Source of the DNA: Bradyrhizobium sp.
GTDB lineage: Bacteria; Pseudomonadota; Alphaproteobacteria; Rhizobiales; Xanthobacteraceae
DNA length: 64,000 nt
Direction: 5' to 3'
Assembly (NCBI RefSeq): GCF_022844465.1
Contig: NZ_JALHLP010000024.1
Coordinates: 1 to 64,000, forward strand
Shown here: positions 41,217-49,593 of the stretch, in pieces
How the letters are laid out: each line of letters starts with the position of its first letter
Numbering within the stretch: the first letter of the stretch is position 1
Position numbers and translations under genes: made by a program
The notes under the pieces: generated by a model
Told to the model about the DNA's origin: nothing
Databases searched by the model: none
What the model saw: the letters and a program-made list of their open reading frames with translations, nothing else

Positions 41217-43697
41217 TTACGCCGCCCTCGATGCCTGCCGGCCCAGCCGCGACAACAGCTCGCCGAGTTCGGCCGTCGGGCGCGCGGCGCTGAACAGAAA
41301 ACCCTGGGCCTCGTTGCAGCCTTCCGCGCGCAGCCATTCGAGTTGCTCGGCGGTTTCCACGCCTTCGGCCGTGATGGTGATGTTGAGGCTGCGGCCAAGG
41401 CCGGCGATCGCCCGCACGATCGCCATGCAGTCGGCCGACCGCGCCAGGTCCTTCACAAACGAGCGGTCGATCTTGATCTTGTCGAACGGAAAACTGCGGA
41501 GGTAGCTCAGGCTGGAATATCCAGTACCGAAATCGTCCATCGAAATGCTGACGCCGAGTTCGCGCAGCTGATGCAGGATCGCCAGATTGGCTTCGGTCTC
41601 CGCCAGGAAAAGCGATTCGGTAATTTCAAGCTCGAGCCGCCGCGGCGATAGTCCGGAATGAGCCAGCGCCGAAATCACCACCTGAACCAGGTTGCGGTTG
41701 CGGAACTGCGCCGGCGACAGGTTGACGGCGACCTTGACCTCGGCAGGCCATCTCGCGGCTTCGGTGCATGCCTCCCGCAGCACCCACTCGCCGAGCGAGG
41801 AAATCAGCCCGATATCCTCGGCGACCGGAACGAACTCCGCCGGCGAGATCATGCCCTTTTCGGGATGCCGCCAGCGCAGCAGCGATTCGAATCCGCTGAT
41901 CCGGTCGGCGGCGATATTCACCAGCGGCTGATAGTGCAGTTCAAACTCGCCATTTGCGAAGGCATGCCGCAGATCAATCTCCATGTCGCGCCGCTTCTGC
42001 GCCTGCCGGTCCATCTCTGGTTCAAAGAAACGGTGGACGCCGCCACCGTCGGATTTGGACCGGTACAGCGCCATGTCGGCGTTACGCGTCAGCAATTCCG
42101 AGGTGTCTCCATCGCCGGGCGAAAGCGCAATACCGATGCTGGCGCCGACCACAACCTCGATACCGTCGATATCGTAACGGTCGCTCAACACCCTGATCAG
42201 CCGAGCCGCGAAATCGTTCGCCGCGTTGGGCGACACATCGGGGGCCAGCAGGACCGCAAACTCATCGCCTCCCAGCCGGGCAGCCAGATTGCTCCCGCGA
42301 ATTTCCGACCGCAGCCGGTCGGCAACTGCCTTCAGCAGGCGGTCGCCCATTGGATGACCGAAGGAATCGTTGACGTTCTTGAACATGTCGAGGTCGAGGC
42401 ACAGCACCGCCACGCGCTTGTTTCCGGTCCGGCCCTGCTGCAGCGCCTGCTGGAGGCGCTCCTGAAAGAGCGCGCGGTTCGGAAGATCGGTCAGGCCGTC
42501 ATGATGGGCCATGTGCGCGATCCGCGCCTCAGCCCTGTGCCGTTCGGTGACGTCGACCACAGCGACGAGGAAGCCATCACGACCTTCAAAGGTGACGCGC
42601 CGCCCGAAGGTTAACACCTGGATCTCGCTTCCGTCGGCCTTGAGATGGCGCCAGCCCCGATTGCAATAAGCGTCGTCGATTTCACGCAACGCCTGGCTGT
42701 GGCTGATCCGTTCGTCCTCCGGCCAGATTTCCCTGAGCTTCATGCCGAGAAACGTCGCCCGGCTGTAACCATAATGCTGCACCGCCGCGTCATTGACGTT
42801 CAGAAAATCGGTGGTCTGGGCGTCGAACACCCACATCGGCATGGGATTGTCGTCGAACAGCAGACGATAAGAAGACTCGCGTTGCTTGAGCGCGGTCACG
42901 TCGGTGACCGTCAGCGACAGAATGTCGCCAAAGCTGTTCATTCCCAGCCTCAGGTTGCGATCATCGCTGTCGATCTCGAACTGACCGCCAACGCCGCTTC
43001 CGACGGCCTCAAGCAGTCGCCCGATCACTGCCGGCTCGCACAGCAGGTTTCCGCCGGTGCTCAACCGACGCCATTGCAGTTCGGCAGACGGCAGCTTCAG
43101 AAGCCGAGACGCGCCCTCGTTGAGATGGACGATCTGAAAATCGAACGGGCGCCCGGCTGAATCGCGGATCGCGGCCAGCGACAATACACCCTCGTCGGTG
43201 GTGGAGAAAATCGCACTAAGCAGATTGTAATGCGGACCGCGTTCGTTGACGTAGACGCCGATCAGCGTGCCGCCCCATCGCGAAGACGTCGGCAGCGCCA
43301 GGAGGTCGTAGGTGCGGACGAGCCCGTCGCGCACGCAATGCGCGGCGCCGTGATACGGGCGCTGATTCTGGATCGCGCTGGCGGCGGCTTCGCCGATTAC
43401 GGTGGCGCAGTCGGGTGCCAGCGCGCTCAAGGGAATATTCCACCGGTCGTCCTCCAGCCATTTCTGGACGTAACGGCCGGTGCGCGAGACCTCGAACCCG
43501 TGACCGTCCTTCCTCAGGAGGACGATGTGGTCGGCCAAGCGGCCCAGACTGCCGAGCATGACGTCTTCATAGTGCGGCAGGCCTTGATCCGGCTGCAGCG
43601 CGGCGTGCCATTTGCGCTGCAGGACCGGAACGTCGTCGAACAGTTCATTATTGGTTTTCCCTGCCGGTTTTTTCGATGCAATCATCGCATTCTCCAC
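41217..43697 (-). CDS. PAS-GGDEF-EAL cyclic di-GMP enzyme
   Basis: 826 residues without membrane spans. Roughly: an N-terminal PAS_5-like region (to about 170), a second PAS unit (about 170-270), a third PAS (about 275-390), GGDEF (about 400-560) and EAL (about 570-815). The diguanylate cyclase site AARLGGDEFAVLL is intact. The phosphodiesterase part has ESLLRW in place of EAL (a tolerated ESL), plus LELEITES, SMDDFGTGYSSLSYL and IKIDRSFVKDL, so the metal ligands and lysine are present. It could make, break or switch between both for c-di-GMP. A second in-frame Met at 43685 is possible. Confidence 0.92.
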   Translation of the reverse strand: MENAMIASKKPAGKTNNELFDDVPVLQRKWHAALQPDQGLPHYEDVMLGSLGRLADHIVLLRKDGHGFEVSRTGRYVQKWLEDDRWNIPLSALAPDCATVIGEAAASAIQNQRPYHGAAHCVRDGLVRTYDLLALPTSSRWGGTLIGVYVNERGPHYNLLSAIFSTTDEGVLSLAAIRDSAGRPFDFQIVHLNEGASRLLKLPSAELQWRRLSTGGNLLCEPAVIGRLLEAVGSGVGGQFEIDSDDRNLRLGMNSFGDILSLTVTDVTALKQRESSYRLLFDDNPMPMWVFDAQTTDFLNVNDAAVQHYGYSRATFLGMKLREIWPEDERISHSQALREIDDAYCNRGWRHLKADGSEIQVLTFGRRVTFEGRDGFLVAVVDVTERHRAEARIAHMAHHDGLTDLPNRALFQERLQQALQQGRTGNKRVAVLCLDLDMFKNVNDSFGHPMGDRLLKAVADRLRSEIRGSNLAARLGGDEFAVLLAPDVSPNAANDFAARLIRVLSDRYDIDGIEVVVGASIGIALSPGDGDTSELLTRNADMALYRSKSDGGGVHRFFEPEMDRQAQKRRDMEIDLRHAFANGEFELHYQPLVNIAADRISGFESLLRWRHPEKGMISPAEFVPVAEDIGLISSLGEWVLREACTEAARWPAEVKVAVNLSPAQFRNRNLVQVVISALAHSGLSPRRLELEITESLFLAETEANLAILHQLRELGVSISMDDFGTGYSSLSYLRSFPFDKIKIDRSFVKDLARSADCMAIVRAIAGLGRSLNITITAEGVETAEQLEWLRAEGCNEAQGFLFSAARPTAELGELLSRLGRQASRAA

Positions 43698-43881
43698 CGC
43701 ACAAACGTCGGCCCATACAACCCGGACGAGCTTAATGCGGTGTGAAACGCCGGGCAGCGGCGCTGCCCAGCCGTGATTATGACAGATTTATAATGATCGA
43801 TGGTTAGCGCGAATTAGAAATTATGACGGCCGCGGCGGGCTTGTCCCGACTCCAGAAGCGCGCCCTCCTCTCAGTCAGACG

Positions 43882-44937
43882 CTACCGCGCGATCACCTCG
43901 ACCTCGCCGTCGACGCCGTTGACGACGTTGAAGGGGCGCTCGAACACCTTGCCTTCGTTTCGAGCGATGACGCGGTATTCGCCTTCCGACAGCACCACGC
44001 GCGGAAACGCGCCGATCGACTCCTTGATGACGTCGCCCGCCGGCGTGATCACCGACCACGCCGTGTTGGCAAGCGCCTCGCCGCCACGGTCGCTGACGAG
44101 CTTCAACGTAATCACCGCGGCGCGATGCGACACGGTGACATCCGTCAGCTTGCCGGCCTGGACGCGGATGTCGGAGCGCACCACCGAATTGGCGTCGCCG
44201 TAGTTGGAGATGATGTAATAGGTGCCTTCCGGCAGCAGCGCGATGTCGCCGGCGGCGACGTTGGGGATCAGCGAGGAGCGCTCGGCCCCTTCGAACTGGC
44301 TGCCCTTGTAGAGCGTGAACGATATCTGGTTTGCCGGGATCTTGCTGGTGCCGACGCGGCCTTCGATGCGCAGGCCGCCGGCCGGCAGCACGAAAGACTC
44401 GCGCTCGGTGTCCGATTTCAGACTGACCGCCCGCACCGCGCTGACCAGGCCATGGGCGACGTGAACGACGTAGTTGCCCGGCGGCAGCATGAGGTTCGGT
44501 GACGCGCCGCGCTCCTCGCGTATCAGCTTGAAGGTACCGGTGTCGTCGGGTTTGTCGGCGAACACCCGCCACACCAGCCCGCTGGTGATCACCGGCAGAT
44601 CCTTGCCGTAGCGCGCCGTCAGCGCCAGCACCGGCTGGCTCACCGGCGGCGGCGTTGGCGGAACCGTGGCGATCGAGGGCGGCACGATGGTCGGCTGGTT
44701 CAACGGCGTGAGCAGGGGTGGAGCCGCCCCCGGTCCCGTGGACGGCGCCAGATTCAAGGCGGGTCCGCCCGGCGCATCCGGCACCGCGGCCGGCGGCACC
44801 GGCGGCGGACGCTCCTGAAACATCTGGGCTGAGCCTGAGGCCGGCAGCAGCAAGATCAGCATCAACGCAACCAGCAGCGCGGGAGAGGGCCACCCGCCCC
44901 GCCCGGTTCCCGCGATACCCTTGCCGCTCCAGATCAT
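43882..44937 (-). CDS. Secreted proline-rich protein with repeated beta-domains
   Basis: 351 residues from the ATG at 44937. A signal/anchor (ALLVALMLILLLPASGSAQ) is followed by a Pro-rich stretch of 70 residues and then repeated beta-sandwich-like units (GNYVVHVAHGLVSAVRAVSLKSDTERESFVLPAGGLRIEGRV; EGTYYIISNYGDANSVVRSDIRVQAGKLTDVTVSHRAAVITLKLV; EGEYRVIARNEGKVFERPF), similar to carboxypeptidase-regulatory or PEGA-like domains. Role unknown, periplasmic by signal. It is monocistronic; upstream 45030 codons are less likely to be used. Confidence 0.65.
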   Translation of the reverse strand: MIWSGKGIAGTGRGGWPSPALLVALMLILLLPASGSAQMFQERPPPVPPAAVPDAPGGPALNLAPSTGPGAAPPLLTPLNQPTIVPPSIATVPPTPPPVSQPVLALTARYGKDLPVITSGLVWRVFADKPDDTGTFKLIREERGASPNLMLPPGNYVVHVAHGLVSAVRAVSLKSDTERESFVLPAGGLRIEGRVGTSKIPANQISFTLYKGSQFEGAERSSLIPNVAAGDIALLPEGTYYIISNYGDANSVVRSDIRVQAGKLTDVTVSHRAAVITLKLVSDRGGEALANTAWSVITPAGDVIKESIGAFPRVVLSEGEYRVIARNEGKVFERPFNVVNGVDGEVEVIAR

Positions 44938-45166
44938 GGCGATGCTTTTCACCGAAAACGCGGCGAATTCAAGCCTGGAAGCACAGAAGTTCCTGCCCCA
45001 ACCGGCCGCGGAACCCATGGGAACAGCCATCGCTTGCGCCTACTCTCGTGTCCAGTCACATTTCCTTCCTGAACCGCAGGGCATAAAAATATGGGTGCGG
45101 AGAGCAATGCATGATTCTGGCGTGGCCGCGCCATCGCTAAAACGATGAAGCCTCAGGAGAATATCG

Positions 45167-46204
45167 GTGCTGGATAGCTTGATGGGTCGCGGCCCCAGGG
45201 GCGCCGACGGCCGCGACAAGGTGGGGTTGGGCACCATCCGCCGGCCGGTGATCGGGCTGGCGCTGGGCGGTGGGGCTGCGCGCGGCTTTGCCCATATCGG
45301 GATCGTCCGTACGCTGGTCGCCCACGGCATCATTCCCAACGTCGTCGTGGGAACGTCGATCGGCGCTGTTGTCGGCGGCGCCTATGCGACCGGACATCTC
45401 GACAGGCTGGAGCAATGGGCGCGCAGCCTGCAACCGCGAAACATCCTTTCCTACCTCGACATCCGCCTGAACGGTTCCGGCCTGATCGGCGGGGCCAAGC
45501 TCGCCGCCGAACTCGAGGCAGCGATGGGCCAGAGCCTGATCGAGGATCTGCCGGTGAAATTTGCCACCGTTTCGACCGAGGTGCGCACTGGCCACGAGAT
45601 CTGGCTGACGCACGGGCCGATCGTGGACGCCATGCGCGCCTCCTATGCCTTGCCCGGGATATTCTCGCCGGTCCTGGTCGGTGACCGCTGGCTGGTCGAT
45701 GGCGCCTTGGTCAATCCGGTTCCGGTTTCGGCGGCGCGCGCCATGGGCGCGGAGATCGTGATCGCCGCCAATCTCTCCAGTGATGTTTTCGCGCATTCGA
45801 CGACCGTTTACTCGCACGGCCCGTCGGCCGGCGCTTCCGCCTCGGCGCCAGACCCGGCGCCCGAGCCGCGAAAGCTGGGCATCGGCAAACTCTTCTCCGC
45901 CGAGCGCACGATGAAACGCGAGTTCTTCGGCGGCGGCGGGCGACCGGGTATCTCCTCGGTCATGGTCGACGCGTTCAACATCATGCAGGACCGCATCACC
46001 CGCGCGCGGCTGGCCGGCGACCCGCCGGACCTGTTGATCTCGCCCCGCGTCGGGCAGATCGGCTGGTTCGACTTCCACCGCGCCGACGACCTGATCGCCC
46101 ATGGCGCGCGCGCGGCCGAGCGCGCCATCGAATCGATCCAGGAGGCGATTCACATTCTGGTTCCGCCGAGGGCCGAAGCCGAAAAACCAGTCGAAAAGAC
46201 GTGA
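45167..46204 (+). CDS. Patatin-like phospholipase
   Basis: 345 residues. The patatin lipase fold is well conserved: oxyanion loop LGGGAARGFAHIGIV, nucleophile GTSIG (Ser) in VVGTSIGAVVGG, and the catalytic Asp in WLVDGALVNPVPV. It should hydrolyse phospholipid acyl esters with a Ser-Asp dyad. A GTG start at 45167 is supported by CAGGAG upstream. No signal peptide is visible. Family members in alphaproteobacteria resemble RssA. Confidence 0.9.
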   Translation: MLDSLMGRGPRGADGRDKVGLGTIRRPVIGLALGGGAARGFAHIGIVRTLVAHGIIPNVVVGTSIGAVVGGAYATGHLDRLEQWARSLQPRNILSYLDIRLNGSGLIGGAKLAAELEAAMGQSLIEDLPVKFATVSTEVRTGHEIWLTHGPIVDAMRASYALPGIFSPVLVGDRWLVDGALVNPVPVSAARAMGAEIVIAANLSSDVFAHSTTVYSHGPSAGASASAPDPAPEPRKLGIGKLFSAERTMKREFFGGGGRPGISSVMVDAFNIMQDRITRARLAGDPPDLLISPRVGQIGWFDFHRADDLIAHGARAAERAIESIQEAIHILVPPRAEAEKPVEKT

Positions 46205-46269
46205 GGCAGCGCGACGGCTTCGCGCGAATTCGTGATCATTTCGCGCCAGGAAATCGCGTCAAGGCAGCA

Positions 46270-46698
46270 TCAGGCCGTCTTGATGTAGTCGCGAAGCGCT
46301 TCCTGCTCGGTCTCATATTCGTGAACGCGGCGCTTGACGACGTCGCCGATCGAAATCAGGCCAACGACCTTGCCGTCCTCGACCACGGGCAAATGCCTGA
46401 ACTTGCCGATCGTCATCATTTCCATGATGCCGGCGACGGTGTCGGATTGCCGGCAACTGACGACCTTGCGCGTCATCACGGCGCTGACCGGCTCTTCGAG
46501 CACCCGGGCTCCGCGCTCGCCCAGCACGCGGACGATGTCGCGTTCCGAAAGGATGCCCTCCAGGCGCTCCTGGTTCATGACCAGCACCGCGCCGATCCGG
46601 CGCTCGGCCAGCAATTTGATCGCGGTTGAAAGCTTGGCGTCCGCTTCGACGCTCAGGACGTCATGACCCTTGGAATCCAGTATCGCACGTACCGTCAT
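46270..46698 (-). CDS. Two-CBS-domain protein
   Basis: 142 residues, two CBS modules in tandem: VRAILDSKGHDVLSVEADAKLSTAIKLLAERRIGAVLVMNQERLEGILSERDIVRVL and the second with VSCRQSDTVAGIMEMMTIGKFRHLPVVEDGKVVGLISIGDVVKRR. CBS pairs bind adenosyl ligands and act as energy or redox sensors for a partner. The ATG at 46698 begins the first module; the in-frame codon at 46746 adds a tail without similarity. Stand-alone gene. Confidence 0.88.
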   Translation of the reverse strand: MTVRAILDSKGHDVLSVEADAKLSTAIKLLAERRIGAVLVMNQERLEGILSERDIVRVLGERGARVLEEPVSAVMTRKVVSCRQSDTVAGIMEMMTIGKFRHLPVVEDGKVVGLISIGDVVKRRVHEYETEQEALRDYIKTA

Positions 46699-46916
46699 TG
46701 TCGCCTCCAGAATCCGTTCGCGCCCGCGAGGGCCCGACCTTTTCACGAGTCTTCAATCAACAGTTCCACGCCGGCTTGCTATCGTGGCGCGGAGCGCAAG
46801 CCAGCGTAAGCAAGCCAGGATAGTGCAGCCAGGCAATCACGCGCAACGGCAGGCTTCAGCTTGCGTCACTGCCTCAATCGATGATGGATGAAATCGCGCT
46901 GCGCCGCAAGCGGCGA

Positions 46917-47783
46917 TCAGGCGTCGCCGGGGCTGTCCAGCGAGGTGGCGTTCGCTATCGCCCGCGGCACCGGATCGAACAGCGAAAACAACATCAGGCC
47001 GGCGAGGAACCCGCCGATATGCGCCTGCCAGGCGACGCTCGCGCCTTCGGCGCCGATCGAAATCGAGCCGAGACCGAAGATAATGTTGACGCCGAACCAG
47101 ACCGCGAGAAATCCCAGCACACGACCATCGCGCAGGGCCCGCGAAAGCGGCAGCGCCGGAATCTTCGCAGCGACGTCCGCATCGCCCCGGTTGAACGAGA
47201 GAAAACTTCCCTGCACGAAGGCAAAGCGAATGGCGGCCGCCATGGTGCCGGACACAGACGCCGAGGCGCCGATCATCGGCGCGATGGAATGCTCATGCGT
47301 GAGTAGATGCGCCAGCGCGCCCGCCGCCGCCGTCACCGCCATGAACACGTAAAACCTGACAGGCCCGAACCGGCGGGCAAGCGCGCTGCCGAACGGCAGC
47401 AGCCACAGCACGTTGAAAACGATATGGGTGAGATTGGCGTGCAAGAGCGAATAGGTGACGAAGGTCCATATTTCGGCGCCGGTTCCGCCGGGAAAGCTGA
47501 TGTTCAACAGCGTGGAGTCGTAACGCCGCGGAATGAAGCCGAAGACGTCGATGGTCCAGTTCTCGAACTCGGGCGGCAGCAGCACCCGCAGATGAATTGC
47601 TGCAATCAGCACGACATAGGCTGTCAGTGCGCGCGGCAGCGTCAAGATGGGTTCCCGCGGGGCGTCCGGCGGCGCTCCCCGGAAGGTATCAGGCTGGGAT
47701 TCCAAGGGTCGAGGGCCTTCGCTGGTGGCATGCGGCGTATCGGCCCAGATAGGCGGCTTTGCCCGCCCGGTGCAAGGGCGCAA
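46917..47783 (-). CDS. Rhomboid-family intramembrane protease
   Basis: Up to 288 residues with about six membrane helices. Rhomboid features: LHANLTHIVFNVLWLLPFGSALARRFG (His/Asn oxyanion helix), the Ser helix HEHSIAPMIGASASVSGTMAAAIRF, where the usual GxSG reads GASA, and the His helix SVAWQAHIGGFLAGL. So the Ser-His dyad is present with an altered glycine. Rhomboids cut within transmembrane segments. There is no ATG before the first helix; the TTG at 47783 is only the longest start, lies right after a terminator-like stem and has no Shine-Dalgarno, so the true start is uncertain. Confidence 0.83.
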   Translation of the reverse strand: MRPCTGRAKPPIWADTPHATSEGPRPLESQPDTFRGAPPDAPREPILTLPRALTAYVVLIAAIHLRVLLPPEFENWTIDVFGFIPRRYDSTLLNISFPGGTGAEIWTFVTYSLLHANLTHIVFNVLWLLPFGSALARRFGPVRFYVFMAVTAAAGALAHLLTHEHSIAPMIGASASVSGTMAAAIRFAFVQGSFLSFNRGDADVAAKIPALPLSRALRDGRVLGFLAVWFGVNIIFGLGSISIGAEGASVAWQAHIGGFLAGLMLFSLFDPVPRAIANATSLDSPGDA

Positions 47784-47792
47784 ACCGCAAAG

Positions 47793-47822
47793 AAAAAGGG
47801 AGAGCCCTGAGAAAGCCCTCCC
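47793..47822 (-). terminator. Terminator-like stem just upstream of the rhomboid ORF
   Basis: Minus strand: GGGAGGGC (47822-47815) pairs, with one G-T wobble, with GCTCTCCC (47805-47798), followed by five T (47797-47793). It lies 10 bases ahead of the longest rhomboid start, so it would interrupt transcription from the only upstream promoter space. Otherwise the gap 47784-48156 holds only the CtrA-type box at 47998-48012. Confidence 0.45.
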
Positions 47823-47997
47823 TCATCTTGTCGATCTTTCGCGCTTCCGAAGCGGGACCGCGTCCCCGTCCGTCGCGATGATCAAACTGTTTGACGCCAC
47901 CTGTGTACCAACCGCGCCGCCAGCTCATCGGGCCAATCCGGCGCTGCCTGATGCGCTCTACCCTAGCCACGACGCACTGCCGTCGCCAACCCGATAG

Positions 47998-48012
47998 TTA
48001 ACTTAACCTTAA
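47998..48012. promoter_or_regulatory. CtrA-type box upstream of the PAS protein
   Basis: TTAACTTAACCTTAA contains TTAA at 47998-48001 and 48009-48012 separated by seven bases, the exact CtrA consensus. It is 145 bases upstream of the PAS gene at 48157 and also upstream of the divergent rhomboid. Confidence 0.5.
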
Positions 48013-48156
48013 CGTCGCAAAGCCGCGCCTCTGGCTGCCAATTCGCGGTCCCCGGCATGGACGCTGCAAAGCCTGTCCTGCACAACAACCAAGGGAAGGC
48101 GGGTGCGCAAAAGCGGGACAGAAGTGTCCCGCCCGAGCCAGCCGGGAGGGTCAAAC

Positions 48157-48711
48157 ATGAAACACCCATCGAGCCGCGGGTTCTACGCCTATTGGGACGC
48201 CAAGCGCGGCGATGCACTGGCGCCGGACCGCAGCGAGATCGAACCCGGCGCGGTGCGCGAACTGCTCGGCGATATCTTCGTGCTGTCTTATGACAACGAG
48301 GCCGGCTACCCGTTTCGCGTCGCCGGCACGCGGGTCTCAGCCCTGCTTGGCCGCGACCTCAAGGACGCCAGCTTCTCCGCGCTGTTTGCGCCTGATGGCC
48401 GCCGCGAGATCGAGAACATCATCAGCTACGTCGCCGAGGAGACGCTGCCGGCGATTGCCGGCATCACCGCGGCCACAAAGGATGGCGGCGTCGCGCATCT
48501 GGAATTGCTGCTGCTGCCGTTCGTCAACCGCGCGCACGCACCGATCAGCCTGACCGGCGTGCTGGCCCCGTTCGAAAGCGATCGCGGCACGCTCGGGGAT
48601 TTCAAGGTGACGTCCTGGCGCTACCTGCACCGGCCGCAGAAACTGCTGCCGCGCGCCCTGCGCAAGCTCGCGGTCGCCCGCGGCTTCATGGTGTATGAGG
48701 GATTGCGGTAG
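48157..48711 (+). CDS. PAS-domain (PAS_5 type) protein
   Basis: 184 residues from the ATG at 48157, with GGGAGGG eight bases upstream. One PAS fold fills it: FYAYWDAKRGDALAPDRSEIEPGAVRELLGDIFVLSYDNEAGYPFRVAGTRVSALLGRDLKDASFSALF, ending in a basic tail ARGFMVYEGLR. No effector domain. Such single PAS proteins (PAS_5 family) are frequent in Bradyrhizobiaceae; a CtrA-type box lies 145 bases upstream. Confidence 0.8.
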   Translation: MKHPSSRGFYAYWDAKRGDALAPDRSEIEPGAVRELLGDIFVLSYDNEAGYPFRVAGTRVSALLGRDLKDASFSALFAPDGRREIENIISYVAEETLPAIAGITAATKDGGVAHLELLLLPFVNRAHAPISLTGVLAPFESDRGTLGDFKVTSWRYLHRPQKLLPRALRKLAVARGFMVYEGLR

Positions 48712-48772
48712 GCGCGAATTGGCGCGCCGCCAGCCATATCGGCGCGTCATCCGTCGCGATAGCAGCCTGGTT

Positions 48773-49546
48773 TCAAGTTCCGCTGAAGCGCGCGGTCCGT
48801 TTCTCGAGGAAGGCATTGCGCCCTTCGAGCGCGTCGGCGCTGCGCCGCACCTCGGCCTGGGTTTCGATCTCGCGGCGGAACTGCTCGGCATAGCTGGAAT
48901 GTTCGCTGTCCTCGATCAGGCGGCGGGTCGCCACCAGCGCGCGGGTCGGACCTCGCGCGAGCCTGCCCGCCAGCGCCAGCGCGCCATCGAGAAGCGCCGC
49001 ATCGTCGAACACCTCGCGGACCAATCCCCATTCCCTGGCCTGATCGGCCGACAGCGGCTCGTTGGTCAGCATCAGTTCAAGCGCGCGCTGGCGGCCGACG
49101 AGACGCGGCAACAGCCAGGTCGAGCCGAGGTCCGGGACCAGCCCGATGCGGCTGAACACCTGGATGAAGCTGGCCGACCGCGCCGCCACGATCATGTCGC
49201 CCGCCATCGCCAGGCTGAATCCGCCGCCCGCGGCGACGCCATTGACGGCCACCACGACCGGCACCCGGCATTCGCGCAGCGCCTTGAACGCCGGCCAGTA
49301 GTGCGTCATCACCCCCGCGACGATGTCGTCGCCCAGGATTTGCGCAGCCTTGAGATTTTGGCCCGAGCAGAAACCACGGCCGGCGCCGGTCAAGACCAGC
49401 GCCCTCACCTGCGGGTCGTCCGTCATCTCGCCAATGGCGCCCGCCAGGTCGCCCAACAGATCCGGCGTCATCGCGTTCAGGGTCGATGGCTCATCCAGCG
49501 TTAGCACCCCCACGCTGCCGTCGCGTTCGCGCTTCACTCCCGCCAT
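48773..49546 (-). CDS. Enoyl-CoA hydratase/isomerase family
   Basis: 257 residues from the ATG at 49546. Crotonase-family signature: VLTGAGRGFCSGQNLKA (oxyanion), PVVVAVNGVAAGGGFSLAMAGDMIVAARSASFIQVFSRIGLVPDLGSTWLLPRLVG with the Asp after LVPD typical of PaaG/isomerase-type members. It adds water to, or isomerises, enoyl-CoA thioesters in fatty-acid or phenylacetate breakdown. Upstream in-frame codons belong to a shadow of the transporter gene. It is likely transcribed with the SLC13 transporter (48 bases between). Confidence 0.88.
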   Translation of the reverse strand: MAGVKRERDGSVGVLTLDEPSTLNAMTPDLLGDLAGAIGEMTDDPQVRALVLTGAGRGFCSGQNLKAAQILGDDIVAGVMTHYWPAFKALRECRVPVVVAVNGVAAGGGFSLAMAGDMIVAARSASFIQVFSRIGLVPDLGSTWLLPRLVGRQRALELMLTNEPLSADQAREWGLVREVFDDAALLDGALALAGRLARGPTRALVATRRLIEDSEHSSYAEQFRREIETQAEVRRSADALEGRNAFLEKRTARFSGT

Positions 49547-49593
49547 CCTGCCCCTCCGAACGGGGCGCACAGGCGATGCGATCGCGCCCCTCC

